Of a stretch of 43,190 nucleotides of DNA, positions 1 to 6,652 are shown in pieces. The stretch is taken from IMG/VR virus record IMGVR_UViG_3300021960_000160, positions 1 through 43,190 of that record. One strand, 5' to 3'. The translations under genes and the position numbers were made by a program. How positions within the stretch are numbered: position 1 is the first letter of the stretch; each line of letters starts with the position of its first letter. The DNA is from a virus. The notes under the pieces were generated by a model. The model was not told the DNA's origin. It ran no database searches and saw nothing but the letters and a program-made list of their open reading frames with translations.

Positions 1-177
1 ATCTCTCCATGCTCCTCCATCCCAAAACTCTACTAAGTTAGTAGTCGTGTTATATCTCCACTCACCTGTACTTGGACTAGTCGGTCTCTCTGCAGTAGTT
101 CCACTAGGCAACTTTAAAGCAGTGTTTAAACTTTCTAAGTTAAATAAATCCGGGTTTGTAATTTTTGTTGTTGCCAT
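1..177 (-). CDS. Tail-fibre-like protein, N-terminal part (cut by window edge)
   Basis: The ATG is at 177 and 59 codons read open to the window edge, so the C-terminal part is missing. The N-terminus (MATTKITNPDLFNLES..., then SGTTAERP, GEWRYNTTT and EFWDGGAW) has the same plan as the N-termini of the proteins at 182-1387 and 2368-3405: a MAT(T/N)KV/I start, then a GT-A-RP motif, then a repeat ending in a Trp. This suggests a shared virion-attachment module followed by variable distal domains. The ATG lies 4 nt downstream of the TAA of the 401-residue gene, so the two are co-transcribed. Tail-fibre or minor structural role is inferred from the module and context. Confidence 0.7.
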   Translation of the reverse strand, partial: MATTKITNPDLFNLESLNTALKLPSGTTAERPTSPSTGEWRYNTTTNLVEFWDGGAWRD

Positions 178-181
178 TTAA

Positions 182-1387
182 TTAATTTGTTTTAAGAGCC
201 ATAAATAAATAATTTCCACCATTTGCATTATAATCACCATTTGTATCTCCAATTTGAAACCCTGTGCTAGTGATTGTAAAATTTGAATTATTACCTGTTT
301 CTTCTGCAATACTTTCATTCATTTCTAAAGAATTAGCAAACCCTCTAACACTATCTATTATTTTCCAATCTTCTGTAGCATCAGTTCTTTTTATTAGAAT
401 CCAATCAGCTTGAAAACCTACAGTTACGATTGGTCCTGTGGTACTTCCATTTCCTGTATAGCTTCCAATTTTTGAGACGTTATCAGCATCTGCAAAACAA
501 TATGCAATATATTCATTGCCATTTCCATTTGAATCACCACCTGTTGTAAGTGTAAAAACTGAACTTGTTGGCGCAGTATCTTGCCATACATTTGAAGTTC
601 TGAAACCAGGGCTACCATTTGGCTCTAAATATTTTGTCCAATCTAAAGCACCTCCTACCCAATCTGAAGCGCCAGATGTTTTTTTAATCATAATAAATTT
701 TGGGTCTGTTCCCAACCCGTGTCCTACAGAGGCATTAGCGCCTGTTCCTGTGTATTTCACAATACTGAATCCAGCTTCTGGATATGCTTGTACCGTACTA
801 GTTGTGCTTCCATCAGTGTTACTACTTGTAGTCCCTCCATTTGCTTTCCAACACCAAGCAACATATTGAGCAGCACTCCCAATACCATAATTCGTATTAT
901 CATACGCAGTGTTTGTTAAATAATTTCTGTTTACCTGAAAACCATCTGCATCAAAAGAGCCCATTAAATCACCTGCATTTCCACTTTCAGCAGCACTTGT
1001 ATCAGAAACTAAAAGTTTACCAGCGCCCCTCGTGCTATCCCACAATCCATTAGGGTTTGTACCACCTCGCTGTTTTATCCAAACTAAATCAGGCTGAAAA
1101 CCTAGCCCTGTAATTGATTGTGAAGTTCCATTTCCGTTATAAATTATAGTCTTAAATGCAAGCGGAGGAGGTATAGCTACATTGTTTATTTTTTGCCAAG
1201 CCGTACCGTTATAATACTCTTCGCATGAAGCTGAACCATCCGATGATTCATTGGTATTGTTTCTTACCATACCAGCTACATCTGTAGCAGGTCTGTTTGC
1301 ATTCGTACCTGTAGGAATCTTTAGTCCGCTCTCTGAAGTCGCTTCATTTAAATCTACTAGTTCCCCGCTTACTTTTGTTGTTGCCAT
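182..1387 (-). CDS. Tail-fibre/minor virion protein with GFQPDLVWIK repeats
   Basis: 401 residues. After the shared N-terminal module (residues 1-70, with GTNANRP and EEYYNGTAWQK) there are three related blocks of about 100 residues. Each opens with a YNGNG/YTGTG/YTGNG segment and a 'GFQPDLVWIK', 'GTDPKFIMIK' or 'GFQADWILIK' strand, followed by DS(T/V)RG-like sequence. Such blocks recur in marine phage structural proteins of unknown fold. No catalytic residues are evident. The gene is packed between tail-fibre genes (1 nt from its upstream neighbour), so a receptor-binding or fibre-tip role is likely but inferred. Confidence 0.75.
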   Translation of the reverse strand: MATTKVSGELVDLNEATSESGLKIPTGTNANRPATDVAGMVRNNTNESSDGSASCEEYYNGTAWQKINNVAIPPPLAFKTIIYNGNGTSQSITGLGFQPDLVWIKQRGGTNPNGLWDSTRGAGKLLVSDTSAAESGNAGDLMGSFDADGFQVNRNYLTNTAYDNTNYGIGSAAQYVAWCWKANGGTTSSNTDGSTTSTVQAYPEAGFSIVKYTGTGANASVGHGLGTDPKFIMIKKTSGASDWVGGALDWTKYLEPNGSPGFRTSNVWQDTAPTSSVFTLTTGGDSNGNGNEYIAYCFADADNVSKIGSYTGNGSTTGPIVTVGFQADWILIKRTDATEDWKIIDSVRGFANSLEMNESIAEETGNNSNFTITSTGFQIGDTNGDYNANGGNYLFMALKTN

Positions 1388-1388
1388 A

Positions 1389-2366
1389 TTACTGTTCTAT
1401 CCAAGTTAATGTTTCTTCATCCCAAAGATACGATTTTCCATCATTTGGTTTATCTACAGGTGCAGCCCAATCGGAATATATAGATGTGCCGTCTTGAAAA
1501 ACATCAGGGCTCACGTCTATATCTTTTATTATCCAACCTAAATAAGGTTTTTTTCTTGTAAGCAAACTTGTTGTCCACTCTTGCGCTTCCTCATTCCAAT
1601 AATTTTTACCTTCTACTTTTTCTACTGGAGCTGTCCATCCTGTCTCTGTACTCCACGACCAACTTGGGTAAGGAGCTTCTGAGTTATAAGGCTGAGAGTA
1701 ATATTCATAATCTACCCACTCGCCAGTATCTTCTTTCCACCAGTTATTACCTTCTGTTTTTTCTACGGGGGCTTCCCATAAACAAGACTCTTCATTTAAA
1801 GTCCAAGACTCAAATGGCTGCGGCGCATAAAACGCATCTCTTACAGGGTCGTAAATATATCCTACCCCTGCATAATTTTTTCTAAAAGGTGTGCCTCCGT
1901 TTTGGTGAACACCACCTTGTGTATTGTAAGAAGTTCTTTTGCATAGTCCGCCTTTTCCATAATACGCTTCCCAGTAAATCGTATTGTCTATTTCAGTTGA
2001 AGGAATTGGGCCTTTTTCTTCAATTTTTTGTTTTGCTTCAGCTTCTATTTCTGCAACTTCTTCTGGTGTTTTACCTACTCTTGTGTGGTATAAATCTATC
2101 ATTTCTTGCTCAAACTCTTCATCCCTGCCAACCTCATATTTTATTTCAGATACCCCAGTAATTACTCCAGTAACTACACAAAGACAATTGTCTATTTCTT
2201 CTTGCTTGCTATCTATCTCTGCTTGCTTAGCTTCCATCGCAGCTGTATCTTCTTCTGTAGGCTCTTCGATAGAAGTAAGCGTACCCATCTCACTCCATAA
2301 TACTGAAAGCTCTTCTTTTAGAGTTTTTGTTGTGTGGTCGTTATTTAAAAATGCGTAATGTGCCAT
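1389..2366 (-). CDS. Marine-phage structural protein with repeated Trp-rich 'WTAPVEK' units
   Basis: 325 residues. The N-terminal third is Glu-rich and predicted helical (residues 10-65). The middle has an RTSYNTQGGVHQNGGTPFRKNYAGVG-type stretch, and then a chain of short repeats of the type 'PYPSWSWSTETGWTAPVEKVEGKN' occurs four to five times (SWTLNEESCLWEAPVEK, GWTAPVEK, EWTTSLL..., DWAAPVDK, LTWIEQ). This architecture (RKNYAGIGYTYD followed by PxPSWTLNEDTCLWEAP) is familiar from cyanophage and pelagiphage virion proteins. The repeats probably form a beta-rich surface stalk. Stop and start are within 1-2 nt of the neighbours, so it belongs to the tail operon. Confidence 0.72.
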   Translation of the reverse strand: MAHYAFLNNDHTTKTLKEELSVLWSEMGTLTSIEEPTEEDTAAMEAKQAEIDSKQEEIDNCLCVVTGVITGVSEIKYEVGRDEEFEQEMIDLYHTRVGKTPEEVAEIEAEAKQKIEEKGPIPSTEIDNTIYWEAYYGKGGLCKRTSYNTQGGVHQNGGTPFRKNYAGVGYIYDPVRDAFYAPQPFESWTLNEESCLWEAPVEKTEGNNWWKEDTGEWVDYEYYSQPYNSEAPYPSWSWSTETGWTAPVEKVEGKNYWNEEAQEWTTSLLTRKKPYLGWIIKDIDVSPDVFQDGTSIYSDWAAPVDKPNDGKSYLWDEETLTWIEQ

Positions 2367-2367
2367 A

Positions 2368-3405
2368 TTAACTAAAACTTATTGAATCTGTTCCTGCTGT
2401 GAAACTGGTTATTTTATCACTACCATCCGTAGTGGTTGAACTTGTTAATCCACTTCCTACTGATATAGTATAGGTGTTTGGATATCTAACGATTACTATT
2501 CCACTTGCACCATTTCCACCATTTTGTGAATTGGCAGCTCCTCCTCCACCAGAACCCGTATTTGTACTTGCATTTCCACCTGCACTTCCATTTCCACCAT
2601 TTCCACCAATTCCTGAACCACCAGCTCCTGGCCCTCCAGCTTCACTTCCATATCTTCCTCCACCTCCACCTCCAGCGTAAGTAACAGATGCTCCTGTAAT
2701 AGAAACAGCTAGACCTACACCACCGTTACCTAAAGTAGGGACAGTATAGTGACTGTTAGAACCAGCACCTCCAGCTCCTCCTCCACCTCCAGATGATGAA
2801 CCGCTTAGACAATACCCTCCATCAAATCCTTGGTTAGCCGTACCAGCTCCACCCGCTCCAGGAGATGGTTGGTATGCTCCACCACCTGAACCCCCAGCTA
2901 TTCCAGCTGGATTATTAGTTGTTCCTCCTCCCCCTCCAAGTGATGTTATAGTTGAAAAAACTGAATTACTACCACTTGGCCCTGATGTATCTCCACTTGT
3001 AGGGCCGCTAGCTCCCGCCCCAACTGTTACAGTGTAACTTGATGAAAGAGTAATTCCTACTTTACTTTCATTTGACGAACCACCACCAGATGTAGAACCA
3101 AAGGAAGTACGAAGGCCTCCAGCTCCTCCTCCACCTCCACCAATTCCACCCGCTCTTCCTCCTGCTCCACCACCAGCTACTACTAAAAAGTCTACTTGAA
3201 AATCTACACTTGGTGTTGCTGCTCCTTCAGAGAATCTCTTCCAGTCTGCGTTGTCCTTGTATTCAAGTCTGCTGTCTGTTGTATTTAAACGTAAGTCTCC
3301 AGCAACTCCCGTTGGTCTTTGAGCCGAAGTTCCCTTTGCCCACACTAGACCTCCAGTGTTACCACTCATGTCAATTACGTTTGTAGTTACTTTGTTTGTT
3401 GCCAT
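2368..3405 (-). CDS. Glycine-rich tail-fibre protein
   Basis: 345 residues. Residues 1-60 match the shared fibre N-terminal module (MATNKV, GTSAQRP, DLRLNTTDSRLEYKDNADW). Residues 70-300 are an extreme Gly-rich domain (FLVVAGGGAGG followed by many GGGGGAGG runs and GNGGNGSAGG) ending with GASGIVIVRYP, typical of phage adhesins built from polyglycine-II helices. A short C-terminal cap (TYTISVGSG...TSFTAGTDSISFS) follows. This is a likely receptor-binding distal tip. The repeats make the DNA prone to recombination, so length may vary between relatives. Confidence 0.8.
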   Translation of the reverse strand: MATNKVTTNVIDMSGNTGGLVWAKGTSAQRPTGVAGDLRLNTTDSRLEYKDNADWKRFSEGAATPSVDFQVDFLVVAGGGAGGRAGGIGGGGGGAGGLRTSFGSTSGGGSSNESKVGITLSSSYTVTVGAGASGPTSGDTSGPSGSNSVFSTITSLGGGGGTTNNPAGIAGGSGGGAYQPSPGAGGAGTANQGFDGGYCLSGSSSGGGGGAGGAGSNSHYTVPTLGNGGVGLAVSITGASVTYAGGGGGGRYGSEAGGPGAGGSGIGGNGGNGSAGGNASTNTGSGGGGAANSQNGGNGASGIVIVRYPNTYTISVGSGLTSSTTTDGSDKITSFTAGTDSISFS

Positions 3406-3415
3406 GAGCTAAACG

Positions 3416-4072
3416 TTATTGTGTTATTACTACTTCTATTCCATTTGCTGCGGTTGTCGGTGGCGCTGTTGCGAAAGTTAATGTCGTTCCTGCAACTGTA
3501 TAATTTGCCGTTCCCCCAGAATCTTTGGAGTTTTGATATACACCGCTAATAAATATATTTAGATTAGCAGCCGCCGTTGGCGTTACTGATAATGTAAATG
3601 CTGTTGTTGAGTTGTTTCCTGTAAACTGGTCTTTGACAACTGTAGTACCTGCGGCAGAAGCAATGGTAATTTCAGTTGCTGAGCTTCTAGTAAGCGTGAT
3701 TCCTGTACCCTCTGTTAAGTTAACTGTTGAATCAGCTCCAGTTCCAGCGTCTAATTTTAAAGGAACACTACTTCCAGCTTTTGCGTCAGCTTGAAGAGTA
3801 TACGTATCTCCCGCTGCAGCAAACGATATTTCATTTGCACTTACCCTAGTTAGAGTCATTCCTGTTCCTCCAGTTAAAGTAATCGCATCATTCGTAGAAT
3901 CACTACCTGCTAAGTTGATGTTTGTAGTTGCCGCTGGGACATCTACTGTATAAGTTGTACCAGATAACAAGGACTTTGCTACTTGTATATTGTCAGTTCC
4001 TTTATATCCAACGAAATAATCTATATCCGCTAGTGTTGCTCCTGTTGTAAATTGTGAAAATTTTACTGCCAT
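3416..4072 (-). CDS. Tail-fibre-related structural protein
   Basis: 218 residues. It opens with 'MAVKFSQFTTGATLADIDYFVGYKG', a start common to phage fibre or collar proteins. Two tandem beta-repeats follow, 'NLAGSDSTNDAITLTGGTGMTLTRVSANEISFAAAG' and 'LDAGTGADSTVNLTEGTGITLTRSSATEITIASAAG'. The C-terminal block is of the type 'VKDQFTGNNSTTAFTLSVTPTAAANLNIFISGVYQN...FATAPPTTAANGIEVVITQ', known from fibre-proximal domains of many marine phages. No enzyme motif was seen. It is transcribed with the other tail genes. Confidence 0.72.
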   Translation of the reverse strand: MAVKFSQFTTGATLADIDYFVGYKGTDNIQVAKSLLSGTTYTVDVPAATTNINLAGSDSTNDAITLTGGTGMTLTRVSANEISFAAAGDTYTLQADAKAGSSVPLKLDAGTGADSTVNLTEGTGITLTRSSATEITIASAAGTTVVKDQFTGNNSTTAFTLSVTPTAAANLNIFISGVYQNSKDSGGTANYTVAGTTLTFATAPPTTAANGIEVVITQ

Positions 4073-4083
4073 TTTATTTTAAT

Positions 4084-4224
4084 TTATTCTGTTATTAAGT
4101 CATTACTATTTAATTCTGAAACCATTTGGATTGAAAGTTCAGTTATAATGTCTTCACTTCCGAACGGAGCTTGCCCCGCTTCTCTTTGTCCTATCCAATT
4201 CCCTATAGCAATAAATGTCGGCAT
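4084..4224 (-). CDS. Small hypothetical protein (46 aa) in the tail operon
   Basis: 46 codons from ATG 4224 to TAA 4084, reading MPTFIAIGNWIGQREAGQAP... and ending SELNSNDLITE. It fills exactly the gap between its neighbours: the ATG is 1 nt after the TAA of the 156-residue gene and its stop is 11 nt before the next ATG, which supports real translation. No domain recognised. Confidence 0.55.
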   Translation of the reverse strand: MPTFIAIGNWIGQREAGQAPFGSEDIITELSIQMVSELNSNDLITE

Positions 4225-4225
4225 A

Positions 4226-4696
4226 TTACCAAAGAGCTATTATGTTATCAGCACTTGTTCCTGTCGCAAAAACCTTAACTACATTCACTGGGAAAAAAGT
4301 TCCTGTGTTTACTCCCTGAAAAGTAACCTCATCTCCAGCTACTGTTCTTACTTTTAAATTTCCTGCTGTTCCTATGTAAAGGACAGCTCCTTCTTGATGA
4401 CCACCATAAATCTTATAAGCTTTTCCGCTTGCTGCAAATATGTTTGCTGAAACAGTAAGTGTGTTGTCATCTTCAATACCAATAACTACTGCTTGAGTAT
4501 TGTCAGTTGTGTTAACAATAATCATGTTTAGTTTTACTCCGCTAGTTAAAAACGTAGCGTTAGTATCTATTAGTTGTGTTGTGCTTCCAGAGGTAGTTGT
4601 ACCAGTTGGTCCTGCAGTTCCTATATCAGGAATATCTGTATTGTCAGACTTGTTAACTGACCACGCTCTTCCTGCTTGTAATTTTTGGTATGCCAT
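4226..4696 (-). CDS. Putative beta-rich structural protein
   Basis: 156 residues, starting MAYQKLQAGRAWSVNKSDN. It has a 'TQLIDTNATFLTSGVKLNMIIVNTTDNTQAVVIGIEDDNTLTVSANIFA' segment like those in small phage capsid-decoration, fibre or spike proteins, then KAYKIYGG and a final FFPVNVVKVFATGTSADNIIALW. All-beta, with no catalytic motif. It sits immediately downstream of the small basic gene cluster and upstream of the fibre genes. A spike or decoration role is an inference. Confidence 0.6.
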   Translation of the reverse strand: MAYQKLQAGRAWSVNKSDNTDIPDIGTAGPTGTTTSGSTTQLIDTNATFLTSGVKLNMIIVNTTDNTQAVVIGIEDDNTLTVSANIFAASGKAYKIYGGHQEGAVLYIGTAGNLKVRTVAGDEVTFQGVNTGTFFPVNVVKVFATGTSADNIIALW

Positions 4697-4698
4697 TA

Positions 4699-4878
4699 TT
4701 AATTATTTTTTTTACTATACGGAAACATTCGATTAAGACCATCACGTCTTTCACTGCATCCGCAATCTTTATTAAATTTTTGTGCTACTACGTCTACAGC
4801 TTTTTTAATTCCTGTGAACTTAGTAAACTTTTCTATATCATCTCCCAGTCCTCTTGACTTCATTTCGTACAAATACAT
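4699..4878 (-). CDS. Small Cys-containing phage protein (59 aa)
   Basis: 59 codons, MYLYEMKSRGLGDDIEKFTKFTGIKK... with a C-terminal DCGCSERRDGLNRMFPY. I remember the pattern (M)KSRGLGDxIEKFTxxTGIKK...DCGCxxRxxxLNxMFPY as a recurring tiny protein of flavobacterial phages. The start may be ATG 4878 or the internal ATG at 4863 (MKSRG). The first overlaps the upstream gene by 19 nt, the second by 4 nt; the second is likelier by family. The CxC pair could bind metal. Function unknown. Confidence 0.65.
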   Translation of the reverse strand: MYLYEMKSRGLGDDIEKFTKFTGIKKAVDVVAQKFNKDCGCSERRDGLNRMFPYSKKNN

Positions 4879-5021
4879 TTTTCGTTTTTACAATCTTTCA
4901 TCTTAAATGATATTGCAAAGATAATCTTATTCCAATTACATTTAAAATTATGTGTAAGCTTTCCCCACCATCTTGCGATATCGTGAGAAGTTTTAATAAG
5001 CCATGCTCCTAGTTTTTTCAT
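4860..5021 (-). CDS. Small Trp/Cys protein (53 aa)
   Basis: 53 codons, MKKLGAWLIKTSHDIARWWGKLTHNFKCNWNK... ending KMKDCKNEKCICTK. It has an amphipathic helical N-terminus with a WW pair and three Cys at the C-terminus. Its stop overlaps the start region of the 59-residue gene and its ATG overlaps the upstream TGA (ATGA), so it is translationally coupled on both sides. A similar small 'MKKLGAWLxKxSxxxAxWW' protein pairs with the DCGC protein in related phages as far as I recall. Function unknown. Confidence 0.62.
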   Translation of the reverse strand: MKKLGAWLIKTSHDIARWWGKLTHNFKCNWNKIIFAISFKMKDCKNEKCICTK

Positions 5022-5179
5022 TTTACTTTTTTTAATCTTGGGTTTTTCTTTTTTGCTTTAGCTGACGCTTTACGTGTAGCTGAAGCTAAAATAGCAGAGG
5101 CAGCTTTTTTGCTTACCCCCTGCTTTTTCGCAATATTATTAGCAACATTTTTAAAACCTCTAGTTTTTTTAGTAGCCAT
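5018..5179 (-). CDS. Small Lys/Ala-rich basic protein (53 aa)
   Basis: 53 codons, MATKKTRGFKNVANNIAKKQ... then SKKAASAILASATRKASAKAKKKNPRLKKVK. Strongly cationic, with a helical AASAILASATRKAS middle. It overlaps the downstream gene by ATGA and its ATG (5179) meets the TAA of the upstream gene. The composition resembles nucleic-acid-binding or virion DNA-condensing peptides. That is inference. Confidence 0.6.
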   Translation of the reverse strand: MATKKTRGFKNVANNIAKKQGVSKKAASAILASATRKASAKAKKKNPRLKKVK

Positions 5180-5334
5180 TACTTCATTTTTGAATCAGCT
5201 GAGTATGGGCGTTCTCCAAAATACTTGTACATCGCTTTAGACTCGTTTCTTCTGTCTTTTAAAGATTGTTTTTTGTTACCGTTACGAGCTGCGATAGCTT
5301 CGTCGTCTCTTGAATTATATCCTTGTTTTTTCAT
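5179..5334 (-). CDS. Small basic protein (51 aa)
   Basis: 51 codons, MKKQGYNSRDDEAIAARNGNKKQSLKDRRNESKAMYKYFGERPYSADSKMK. The pattern 'GYNxRxDExIAARNG..KQSxKDRRNESKGM' is familiar from tiny proteins of Bacteroidota phages. First gene after the TATCTTTG promoter at 5356-5363 (22 nt upstream of the ATG). Charged and helical; function unknown. Confidence 0.62.
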   Translation of the reverse strand: MKKQGYNSRDDEAIAARNGNKKQSLKDRRNESKAMYKYFGERPYSADSKMK

Positions 5335-5355
5335 TGTATAAAAATTTTATAAATA

Positions 5356-5363
5356 CAAAGATA
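5356..5363 (-). promoter_or_regulatory. Bacteroidota-type -7 box TATCTTTG (late promoter copy 1)
   Basis: The minus strand reads ATTAGTATCTTTGTATTTAT, ending 21 nt before ATG 5334. The 8-mer fits TAnnTTTG. The flanks are nearly identical to those of the copy at 34315-34322 (ATTAGTATCTTTGTAATTAT), which argues for a genuine phage promoter family. No clear -33 TTG was seen. Confidence 0.7.
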
Positions 5364-5379
5364 CTAATATTTTCCTTGT

Positions 5380-5634
5380 CTATTTTTTTGACTTAGCACC
5401 CACACATTTCCATCGTTTTCTAGATAAGTTATTCGGTGTGTTTGGATTGTTTTGTTGCTTTTTACTAAGACGTCTCTTTATACCAAGACTTCTAGCGCAG
5501 TAGCTATCGCCTTTAGACGTACCCGGCCTTACTCTAGGTCCACCACCTTTAGCTTTACCTGCCTGACCATAGCTTACTTTTTTTCCTGTTGAAGTAATTT
5601 TTACTCTTGCTTTTCCTTTTCTTGGTGTTGCCAT
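5380..5634 (-). CDS. Small basic Cys-containing protein (84 aa)
   Basis: 84 residues, MATPRKGKARVKITSTGKKVSYGQAGKAKGGGPRVRPGTSKGDSYCARSLGIKRRLSKKQ... then NTPNNLSRKRWKCVGAKSKK. Highly basic, with two Cys in GDSYCARS and RKRWKC. The motif GQAGKAKGGGxRVRPGTxKGDSYCARS...NTPNNLSRxxWKC recurs in phage genomes across marine Bacteroidota. Likely a nucleic-acid-associated virion or late protein; function not established. Its ATG overlaps the upstream stop by 1 nt. Confidence 0.68.
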   Translation of the reverse strand: MATPRKGKARVKITSTGKKVSYGQAGKAKGGGPRVRPGTSKGDSYCARSLGIKRRLSKKQQNNPNTPNNLSRKRWKCVGAKSKK

Positions 5635-5876
5635 TATGCGTTTCTTACTTTTGCTGCTCTTGTGTTTGATACTACTGTTTTACCTTTAGCGCCCGCTTTC
5701 TTTTTTTTGCGAGCTGTAGCTGCTAACTGTCTTTTGGAAAGACTTCTTGCTTTTGCCAGGGGAAGACATCTGTCAGGGTTTTTTTTATCCTTACTCGTTC
5801 CACATGGCCCTTTTATTTTACCATCCGAGCCAATGCGTACCCACTTCTGGTCTCTCCATTTTTTTAGCTCACCCAT
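5634..5876 (-). CDS. DUF5872-like small basic protein (80 aa)
   Basis: 80 residues. 'LKKWRDQKWVRIGSDGKIKGPCGTSKDKKNPDRCLPLAKARSL' matches the W(K/R)xxKWV.I...G...PCG...P.C.P..KA pattern I associate with DUF5872, found in marine phages and giant viruses. The C-terminal half is KKKKAGAKGKT-type and extremely basic. Two Cys (in GPCG and DRCLP) may form a metal site. Coupled to its neighbours by 1-nt overlaps. Confidence 0.68.
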   Translation of the reverse strand: MGELKKWRDQKWVRIGSDGKIKGPCGTSKDKKNPDRCLPLAKARSLSKRQLAATARKKKKAGAKGKTVVSNTRAAKVRNA

Positions 5877-6010
5877 TACTTTTTCATTTTTGCACCCGCA
5901 ATCTTATCTGCGTAAGTTACTCCTGGGTTGTTATCTAGCCCTGCTTTTACACTAAGCATACCGAACTTTGTTTTTTTACCTTTACGGTACTTTTTATTCA
6001 TCTTACTCAT
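5876..6010 (-). CDS. Tiny basic protein (44 aa)
   Basis: 44 codons, MSKMNKKYRKGKKTKFGMLSVKAGLDNNPGVTYADKIAGAKMKK. TAATG overlap with the downstream gene and ATGA overlap with the upstream one. The 'FGMLSVKAGxDNNPxxTYADKIAGA' pattern is recalled from other phage micro-ORFs. Function unknown. Confidence 0.58.
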   Translation of the reverse strand: MSKMNKKYRKGKKTKFGMLSVKAGLDNNPGVTYADKIAGAKMKK

Positions 6011-6162
6011 TTCTTACTTTTTTTGGCGTAGTTAGGGTCTTTACAATATTTACTTGCTGCCATGTTTGCATAGGCAGACGGGTATGTGTCAAACGTTCTC
6101 TTTGCCCAAGCGATACCTGCTGGACAGATTTTGTTTTTACGACCTGTTTTTTTCTTAGCCAT
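6007..6162 (-). CDS. CPxGxxWAKRxFxxYPSAYAN family micro-protein (51 aa)
   Basis: 51 codons. After a Lys-rich start it has CPAGIAWAKRTFDTYPSAYA, then NMAASKYCKDPNYAKKSKK. The CPxGxxxAKxxFxxYPSAYANxxASKxC signature is one I recall from many marine phages and giant viruses. Function unknown; the two conserved Cys suggest a small metal-stabilised or disulfide fold. Confidence 0.65.
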   Translation of the reverse strand: MAKKKTGRKNKICPAGIAWAKRTFDTYPSAYANMAASKYCKDPNYAKKSKK

Positions 6163-6266
6163 TAATACTTAGACTTAACTTTTTTACCAGTTTTTTTTGC
6201 ATGCTTTTTTGCAGCTGCTTTTCCTTTTTTTGTGTAACTAAACTTTTTACTTCCTACTGTTGGCAT
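6162..6266 (-). CDS. Tiny Lys-rich protein (34 aa)
   Basis: 34 codons, starting MPTVGSKKFSYTKKGKAAAK and ending KKTGKKVKSKY. The MP.VG.KKF.YT.KG.AAAKK pattern is a widespread phage micro-protein. The TAA/ATG junction is shared with the downstream gene (TAATG). Probably nucleic-acid binding by composition; unproven. Confidence 0.6.
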   Translation of the reverse strand: MPTVGSKKFSYTKKGKAAAKKHAKKTGKKVKSKY

Positions 6267-6366
6267 AATTTGTTTTTTTATAAATTAACATATTAGGGTA
6301 GTCTTTCGTGTTACCCTTTGGACACGTGTAATTGTATTTGTTTTTATCTAAAGAACTCTTCTCCAT
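6247..6366 (-). CDS. Tiny hypothetical protein (39 aa)
   Basis: 39 codons, starting MEKSSLDKNKYNYTCPKGNT and continuing KDYPNMLIYKKTNYANSRK. Starts in a TAATG overlap with the stop of the 82-residue gene and overlaps the next gene by 20 nt. One Cys in a 'YTCPKG' context resembling the neighbouring CPxG proteins. Supported only by packing and overlap. Confidence 0.45.
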   Translation of the reverse strand: MEKSSLDKNKYNYTCPKGNTKDYPNMLIYKKTNYANSRK

Positions 6367-6614
6367 TATTTTTTATTCATGTGATTTTTTGTTCTCATAG
6401 TAGCGTGAAGAATTTTTTCTTCTCTCGAACCCTTTGGTGCGTATACCATTTTAGATTTACCTGTCGAAGGGTTGTAAATCTCTACATCCCCTGGTGTTGA
6501 ATTTATTCTTTTGATTGCTGAGTTACGAAATCCCACTGAGTCGTAATTGTCCATTTTACGGATTCCTACTGACTTGGAATTATTTTTCTTACTAGGTCTT
6601 ATTCCTTTTGGCAT
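6366..6614 (-). CDS. Small basic protein (82 aa), first gene of the micro-gene operon
   Basis: 82 residues, MPKGIRPSKKNNSKSVGIRKMDNYDSVGFRNSAIKRINSTPGDVEIYNPSTGKSKMVYAPKGSREEKILHATMRTKNHMNKK. Basic and low complexity at both ends, with a short beta-type core (GDVEIYNPSTGKSKMVYAP). First gene after the TATCTTTG box at 6631-6638, and so probably the head of an eleven-gene string. Function unknown. Confidence 0.6.
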   Translation of the reverse strand: MPKGIRPSKKNNSKSVGIRKMDNYDSVGFRNSAIKRINSTPGDVEIYNPSTGKSKMVYAPKGSREEKILHATMRTKNHMNKK

Positions 6615-6630
6615 AATATTGTTATTTTTA

Positions 6631-6638
6631 CAAAGATA
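6631..6638 (-). promoter_or_regulatory. Bacteroidota-type -7 box TATCTTTG (micro-gene operon)
   Basis: The minus strand reads CTTATCTTTGTAAAAATAAC, 16 nt before ATG 6614. It lies in the 38-nt gap between divergent genes (the plus gene starts at 6653), so the gap must also contain the plus-strand start signals. The -33 box is not obvious. Confidence 0.6.
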
Positions 6639-6652
6639 AGAAATCTAATATA

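Noticed and set aside
2474-2680. Plus-strand Pro-rich frame
   Set aside because: Antisense shadow of the Gly-rich tail-fibre gene.
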